Assembly: GCA_911728455.2 (NCBI GenBank)
Contig: OU452231.1
Span: 20,686,999-20,750,998, forward strand
Direction: 5' to 3'
DNA: 64,000 bases
Source of the DNA: Marthasterias glacialis
Taxonomy: Eukaryota > Echinodermata > Asteroidea > Forcipulatida > Asteriidae
The position numbers were made by a program, and so were the translations under genes. Shown here in pieces: positions 58,352 to 64,000 of this stretch. Position 1 is the first letter of the stretch, and every line of letters starts with the position of its first letter. A model generated the notes under the pieces. The model did no database searches and had not been told where the DNA came from. It saw nothing but the letters and a program-made list of their open reading frames with translations.

Positions 58352-61300
58352 CTATGCAAATATTGAGTCACTGGTTGGAGTTTCTGAAGTTAAGAAAAAT
58401 GAAAATAAAATGTCATCAACCAGTGTCTTTGGTTTGATTGAAGTCGATGGTAACCATAGGCATGCAGAGAATCAAAGGATGATAGCAACATCAAAACAAC
58501 AAGAACTTTGTCAATTCAGGGAATGAGATGAGGTCGTAGCCAGAGGGCTACTGTTCAAATATGCTAAGCACAGGAAAAATGTTGCTTAATCTAAGCAGGT
58601 TTCTAGCCCAAATCTCAAGTGATTTATTATTACTTGTGAATGGTTTCCTCCAAACTTCTGCTGAGCAGAATATTTTGTTAAGCAATTTTCTGCAGAGAAG
58701 AATGTTATTTTCCTCTTACCTTTAGCTACAGCTGCTTTCTTTGCCTCTGCTTCTTTTCGTTGTTCTTTCAACTTGAGTAATTCTGCTTCATTCTTTGTAT
58801 GACTCTCTAATTGAAGACAGGAAAGAAAAATGCTTAATGTGTGGTTAATATCTTACATAGCGCTTCAAGATAACATATACATGTAACCTGATTCTACACA
58901 ACAGAGATGGGCCAGATCAATTCCATGCCTGATACTGCACAGAGGCAATTGTCTCCATTGCCCCTGGTGATTGCCTTGGTGCCCTTGAAATGTTCCAGTA
59001 GTATTTTACAATTCCCTCATAGAGGTGCCCTTTATCAAGAAGAAATGCCTTGGTGCCCTTGCCCTTTCAAGAACGAAGCAATCAGGCCTGCAATTCAGTG
59101 CTAAACAATAAACCTAATTAAAATACAATCTCTACACCCCATGTTCCCTCCAACTCATATGTTTCGGTACAATCAAAAATTGATCAACAGTGTAAACTTG
59201 ATTTCAAACTATGGTCTACTACTGGTCTACTACAAGGAGGACCCTTGTAAGCTTGTATATAGACATGTAAACATGTGTTTTTGTGTATTGTACAAAAATT
59301 ATACTAGTATATATCAATGCTGTTTTCATTTAAGCCCAGCTATCATACGTAAGAAAGACTTACTGTTTCTTCTTGAGCCATATGCTATTCCAACAAGCAA
59401 TGCGGAATATCTTGAAAACTGCAACACAAAAACACAAGCCATACTAGGTTAACAAAATATAGAAATATCCTTCTATCATCTACAAGTCATAATCTCAATC
59501 TGCTAAAACACAGTTTTCTCAAAAGTGGTATGTTTTGTTTTGCTTTTGAGGTAATCTGAGTTACTGGACCCAACAACACTTTTAAACAAATGATCATGAG
59601 TACAATTAAATGCCTTTTACTTCATCTTTGTTATCTTGAGAAGCCAGTAGATGATTTTCCAGGAATTTTGTTGAGTCTTTCTGTCGTAATTTGGGCAATT
59701 TTTTGGAACAGGGTATCACACATTCGATTAAATCCACTTCATCTCGGCGGATACACCTATATCTTCCTGGGGCACTAGTACGACCGATATTATCAAAAAC
59801 TCAGAAAAAGGAGTACAGCACACGCCCCAGTTACTGGGTCTAATCTAATCCAGATCACAAATGCAAAGTGTCAACTGGATCTAACGGCGGCATGGCATCT
59901 AAAAACATCGATTTTGAGGATAGAAAATTATCGTGAGTACAATTAAAATGCCTGTTATTTGAATTGATATCTCAATAAGATTAAGAACAAGAAGCCACTA
60001 TACTAGCTAGGTGATTTTCCAGGTAATTTAGTGTTGTTTGTGAACTGAGTTGTGTGTTTTTTTGTCGAAATTTTTGGCAATTTTTTGGAACAGGGCAGGA
60101 TCTCACACAATCAAAGCGTATTGAATTAATCTATCCCTTTGCTTCCCTGGGGCGCAAGTATAACCTGTTCTTGGTCTTTGATATAACCATGTCAACAAAA
60201 AGGAGTACGCACGTACAGAGCGCCCCAGTTAATAATGCCATTGGTTATGCCGTGCCTTCCTGCTGTGAATGATTACGAAGAAGCTGCTGCATCATGTGCA
60301 CTGCATTAGACCCAGTAACTGGGGCGCTGTACTCCTTTTTTGAAATTTTTGACATTATCTGTCGTACTAGCGCCCCAGTCCGTGGTATATATGGAAAGTG
60401 CTCCGATTCGGAGTCTGAAGCGGTTTTTTTCTGAATCAGTTACAAAATTGTCAAAATTGCAACAAGGACTCGACAGAATTGCTTGAAAATCGGCTACTGG
60501 CTTCTCCAAGTATCTACGGTGAAATAAAATGCAGTTAATTGTACTCACGATCATTTTTGGTCCTCCAAATCGATGATTTTTAGCCCACTATCACGCATAT
60601 ATCAAATTTGCCGTTAGAATCGCCATTTTGAATGTGATACTCAACGACCCTTTCCTTATGTCTAAAACGCTGCGAGGATTGCGTGTTCGCTGAGGCCCTG
60701 ACTTTCATATTGTTTTCCGCGCAGTCAACGCAGGATACCAGGCTGTGTGTAGCGCCAATGTTCACTGATGCCCTGACATTCATATTGATTTGCGCAGTCA
60801 ACGCAGGATACCAGCTGTGTAGCCTGGTATCCTGCGTTGACTGCGCAAATCAATATGAATGTCAGGGCATCAGCGAACATTGGCGCTACACACAGCCTGG
60901 TATCCTGCGTTGACTGCGCGGAAAACAATATGAAAGTCAGGGCCTCAGCGAACACGCAATCCTCGCAGCGTTTTAGACATAAGGAAACGGTCGTTGAGTA
61001 TCACATTCAAAATGGCGATTCTAATGGCAAATTTGATATATGCGTGATAGTGGGCTAAAAATCATCGATTTGGAGGACCAAAAATGATCGTGAGTACAAT
61101 TAACTGCATTTTATTTCACCGTAGATACTTGGAGAAGCCAGTAGCCGATTTTCAAGCAATTCTGTCGAGTCCTTGTTGCAATTTTGACAATTTTGTAACT
61201 GATTCAGAAAAAAACCGCTTCAGACTCCGAATCGGAGCACTTTCCATATATACCACGGACTGGGGCGCTAGTACGACAGATAATGTCAAAAATTTCAAAA

Positions 61301-61571
61301 AAGGAGTACAGCGCCCCAGTTACTGGGTCTAGCACTGCATCATGCTGTATTTATTGTGTAAATTGTGATTGAACACGAACGACTCTCTTCCTCTTTTCAC
61401 GTTAAGGTATACAATTATGACCCTTGAAATAGAGACTGGCGCTAGGTAACACAAAATACGATACTTAAAGGTCAAGGGAACAAAATATATGTCAAAATCA
61501 TTCTTAATATGACTTTTATTCATGGTTTTTACCTTGATCAAGGGCGAAACTGCTACTGGAACGGGAGCCAT
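58352..61571 (-). CDS. ATP5ME: Mitochondrial ATP synthase subunit e, 4 coding exons
   Basis: Subunit e is a small inner-membrane subunit of the F1Fo ATP synthase, needed for dimer formation and cristae shape. Coding exons on the minus strand are 61533-61571, 59364-59418, 58720-58806 and 58352-58383; phases and GT-AG borders fit and give 70 residues (human 69). The protein starts MAPVPVAVSPLIK, close to the human MVPPVQVSPLIK. It continues with RYSALLVGIAYGSRR (human RYSALFLGVAYGATR), including the membrane GxxxG motif at Gly23/Gly27. A charged Lys/Glu/Ala-rich helix (about 35-60, LLKLKEQRKEAEAKK) and a short end, DSIFA (human DDSILK), follow. Introns 1 and 2 are swollen by foldback elements. 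The start is head to head with the GPAT-like gene, 684 bp apart. Confidence 0.92.
59577..59850 (+). mobile_element. Diverged half-copy of the foldback family
   Basis: GAGTACAATTAAATGC, CTTGAGAAGCCAGTAG and the right tip CGCCCCAGTTACTGGGTCTA match one arm of the palindrome at 60,307-61,331, with many differences. The left arm is missing. It lies in intron 1 of ATP5ME. Confidence 0.7.
59930..60236 (+). mobile_element. Second diverged half-copy of the foldback family
   Basis: GTGAGTACAATTAAAATGCC, GGTGATTTTCCAGG, GGCAATTTTTTGGAACAGGG and the tip CGCCCCAGTTA repeat the pattern of the copy just before it, in the same orientation, with the final bases of the tip lost. Also in ATP5ME intron 1. Confidence 0.65.
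60307..61331. mobile_element. 1,025-bp near-perfect palindromic foldback element
   Basis: The element starts TAGACCCAGTAACTGGGGCG and ends with the exact complement. The two arms of about 512 bp differ at only a few positions by eye and meet near 60,819. A perfect 9-bp direct repeat GCACTGCAT flanks it (60,298-60,306 and 61,332-61,340). Long inverted arms plus a 9-bp target duplication fit a non-autonomous Mutator-like element. Within each arm, GGTATCCTGCGTTGACTGCG occurs twice. Mirror-image open frames in the two arms are a consequence of the palindrome. No transposase is encoded. It sits in intron 1 of ATP5ME. Confidence 0.9.
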
Positions 61572-62255
61572 CTTGGATAACAGTTAGTTGGTAAAATGTA
61601 ATTTTGCAATGATCTTACGACTTTTTGCGTGAATCTGCACAAAGTACCAGTCAAATAGTTAGGCACCTTTCACTTCGCGTGTTAAATGTAGGTACTTTGA
61701 AAAGGGAACCGTCAAATCCGAGTAGCTTTCTATCAACGCTGCAGCTAATTTCAAATTTACCAATTACATTTTGAAAATTGTTTTAGTGAAGATCAACTGA
61801 GACCTAAATTATACTAACATTTAGAACTGTGTTAATATTTAAATTTTATTTTGGCAAGAGGGGCAAGGGTCGTCGTGGCGACAGCCCACGGTTGTGTCAG
61901 TTTAACCTTGTTCCCAATTTGTTTTTTTAAAGCTATTCCCAAGAAGTTTGGTCCGTATGTTTGTATATACGGGATCGACCGAATAAAAGGAATCCGTTAG
62001 TAGTGCCATGCACGCGTGTACCTCATGCACATATGATGCAGACTCGATCTCACACATACACGCATCATTTCATCATCAGCAGTCGGTCGCAACGGAAGGT
62101 CGCTTTAACTCAATTGTGAAACGGCTTATTCATTTTAAATGAGTTTTTGCCTGTTTCTAGAGAGATGGAATGTATGTATGACACCCAAAAATTCCTCTCA
62201 ACCATTCTCGAGAAGTTCGTTGTAAAGTAAAATAGCACCAACAACACGACCAACC
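61572..62255. promoter_or_regulatory. Divergent upstream region of ATP5ME and the GPAT-like gene
   Basis: The 684 bp between the two start codons must contain both promoters and 5' UTRs unless further upstream exons exist. I see no TATA box at a convincing distance from either start. The stretch is not notably GC-rich. No repeat is recognised. Confidence 0.4.
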
Positions 62256-63932
62256 ATGGAGCAGGTATTGTTTGTCATACTGGGCTTGTTTTTGACACCG
62301 TTCTCGTGTCTAGTTATGTTGATTGTTCTACCGGGATGTTTCGGTATATCTCTTGGAATCCGTCATTTGTACATCAGCTTTCTTCTGCGAATGTTTGAGC
62401 TTGGTAACCAAATTGGACAAAAGCCGAAGGCAGAATTTGTTGATCTTGGAGATGAGGTGAGGTTATGATTGATATTCTGCCAAGATTTCACCTGAATGAT
62501 CACTGTCCTGATCACTGAATACTGATGATTGTTTTTATTTATTTTTAGAATCAATGAATGAGTCCTAGCACTAGCAGTAGTCTACTAATACTACTACCAC
62601 GGAGCCACTACTACTACTGTAACTAGCCATGCTAGCACTAGCAGTAGGCTAGTGTATGTAGTAATACTAAAAATAGACCGATCCAATTAAGCCCCTCCCC
62701 CTAAACATATTGACTAATCACAGCATTGGTTACATTAGCCCCATACATTGTGCCAATACGCTGGACTCCCTCCGGTTCTTGGCCCAACGAACCCTGTCCT
62801 CTAAAACCAGACATCAACTTTCGAATCGAGACTTACTTTGTTTGGCAAATTTATCCCTCAATAATTGGTCGGTCATTACTTTCAGACATGTCAGATTCGA
62901 AAGTAGTGCAACAGAGACTGACATCCTACCAGGGCTAGTCTCCGTTGCACTGCCACTAAACGTAGTGCAACGGAGACTGACGTCCTATCAGGGCTAGTCT
63001 CCGTTGCACTGCCACTGAACGTAGTGCAACGGAGACTGACGTCCTACCAGGGCTAGTCTCCGTTGCACTGCCACTGAACGTAGTGCAACGGAGACTGACG
63101 TCCTACCAGGGCTAGTCTCCGTTGCACTGCCACTGAACGTAGTGCAACGGAGACTGACGTCCTACCAGGGCTAGTCTCCGTTGCACTGCCACTGAACGTA
63201 GTGCAACGGAGACTGACGTCCTATCAGGGCTAGTCTTCCAGGCCAAGCAAGGACAGGGAGATCATGTTTGTTTGAACCAAATCAAATGAAGTCCTGCCTT
63301 CCTAAATAAAATGTCCATATTTTACTAGTTAATTTTAACATTAGAACTAGAAGAAGGGGTCAAAATAAGACCCAGTATAAATGGGGCAATGTAGGCCTAA
63401 TAGTAATATTTACTTTACTAGTAGTACTATACTATGGTTTACTTAGTACTACTACTACTAGGCTACTCCTTTTTTTTAATTTTGACTTAGAATTTAGATG
63501 GTCGTACTCTAGTGCCCCAGGGAAGCATGGGGTATTCGCTGTGATGACTGTGATGTTCCCCAAAAATTGCCCAAAGACTCAAAGACAAAAAAGCTGGAAA
63601 ATCACCTATTTACTGGCTTCTCAAGATATCAAAGATGAAATAACTAAGAAAAAAACACCTGTTTTTCCTGTTACGTGTTAGTTCCCCATATTTTAAATAT
63701 GGTTAAAAAAAATGTGAAACAAAAATCTCTTTTAGTTTGACTAAGTAAGTATAGCCCCACTAAGTCCTACTTACTACTAACCGACTTGTGTCACTGTAGC
63801 TGGCCGATTGTGACATATCAGCTGATCCTGCTTGGCATTTTTGTTTTCTCTTTGGATAGGATAATGATGATGATGAAGAAGAAAAACAAGATGATGAGAA
63901 AATCTTTCTTCCAAGTGCGTCAGCTGCAAATG
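62256..63932 (+). CDS. GPAT3/4-like glycerol-3-phosphate acyltransferase, 5' part
   Basis: The first two coding exons, 62256-62456 (67 codons) and 63860-63932 (24 codons plus one base), are in the window; the gene continues beyond it. The start ACCATGG is a strong context. Residues 4-30 form a membrane segment, and VLPGCFGISLGIRHLYISFL aligns with the human GPAT4 stretch IVPAIFGVSFGIRKLYMKTL, which is the basis of the call. Exon 2 is acidic (DNDDDEEEKQDDEK), as expected of the variable region before the acyltransferase core. The family acylates glycerol-3-phosphate at the ER, the first step of glycerolipid synthesis. The catalytic HX4D block is not in the window, so enzymatic identity rests on the N-terminus only. 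GPAT3 and GPAT4 cannot be told apart. Confidence 0.75.
62733..62900 (+). repeat. Dispersed repeat segment, second copy
   Basis: Matches 185-350 (minus strand) with only about a dozen differences. It lies in intron 1 of the GPAT-like gene. The frame starting with APYIVPIRWTPS is open in both copies, with few residue changes. Confidence 0.75.
62903..63237. repeat. 59-bp tandem array of hairpin units
   Basis: About 5.7 units of exactly 59 bp each start GTAGTGCAACGGAGACTGAC. Each unit contains AGTGCAACGGAGACT and its perfect complement AGTCTCCGTTGCACT, a 15-bp stem around a 17-base loop. Units are nearly identical except the first. It lies in intron 1 of the GPAT-like gene, directly after the dispersed segment. 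Confidence 0.95.
63500..63660 (-). mobile_element. Foldback-family remnant in GPAT-like intron
   Basis: Read on the minus strand, CTTGAGAAGCCAGTAAATAG, GGTGATTTTCCAGC and CCCTGGGGCACTAGAGTACG match the half-copies at 59,577 and 59,930. The terminal tip is lost. Confidence 0.6.
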
Positions 63933-64000
63933 GTAGGTATTTACTAAAATAAAGGCTATCAGTTTAAAAGTGCCTAATGTACGTATCGTTATTAATTATT

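Noticed and set aside
60306-61332. Pairs of identical open frames on both strands
   Set aside because: They follow automatically from the palindrome; no protein family features are present.

Overview
This is a window of animal nuclear DNA. Genes have many GT-AG introns and the gaps are full of transposon debris. The gene content (NOP14, ATP synthase subunit e, GPAT3/4-type acyltransferase, a cluster of metabotropic-glutamate-receptor-like class C GPCRs), the moderate A+T content and the repeat types suggest a marine invertebrate. A deuterostome such as an echinoderm is my guess, but nothing in the window proves the phylum.

Layout. 1-2.3 kb: repeats, including a long-inverted-repeat element, and the region upstream of NOP14. 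2.3-14.7 kb (+): a complete NOP14 gene with 19 coding exons, 876 codons by my splice model. One exon lies in an exact 257-bp tandem duplication. Introns hold a SINE, MITEs, a LINE tail and a 52-bp minisatellite. 15.5-55.5 kb: four class C GPCR genes, two on the minus strand (GPCR1, GPCR2) and two on the plus strand (GPCR3, GPCR4). Each has a large first coding exon (signal peptide, Venus-flytrap domain, nine-cysteine domain, TM1 to the start of TM4) and a small second exon (rest of TM4 to TM7 and tail). GPCR1 and GPCR2 are a near-identical duplicate pair. The intron of GPCR1 has grown to 15.4 kb because a 14.5-kb stack of nested Helitron2-like elements landed in it; the empty site survives in GPCR2. 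55.5-58.3 kb: intergenic. 58.4-61.6 kb (-): a complete ATP synthase subunit e gene in four coding exons, with foldback elements in its introns, one a near-perfect 1,025-bp palindrome flanked by a 9-bp direct repeat. 62.3-64 kb (+): the first two coding exons of a GPAT3/4-like gene that runs off the window, head-to-head with subunit e.

The two strongest observations are these. First, a 284-bp TM5-TM7 segment is almost identical at the nucleotide level in all four GPCR genes, although the sequence on both sides has diverged strongly; this looks like gene conversion. Second, Helitron2-like elements repeatedly inserted 50-63 bp inside one another's left ends, just after a terminal hairpin, making a stack of left ends that is unwound in reverse order by the right ends. 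All exon models were built by eye from splice sites and reading frame and have not been tested against transcripts.
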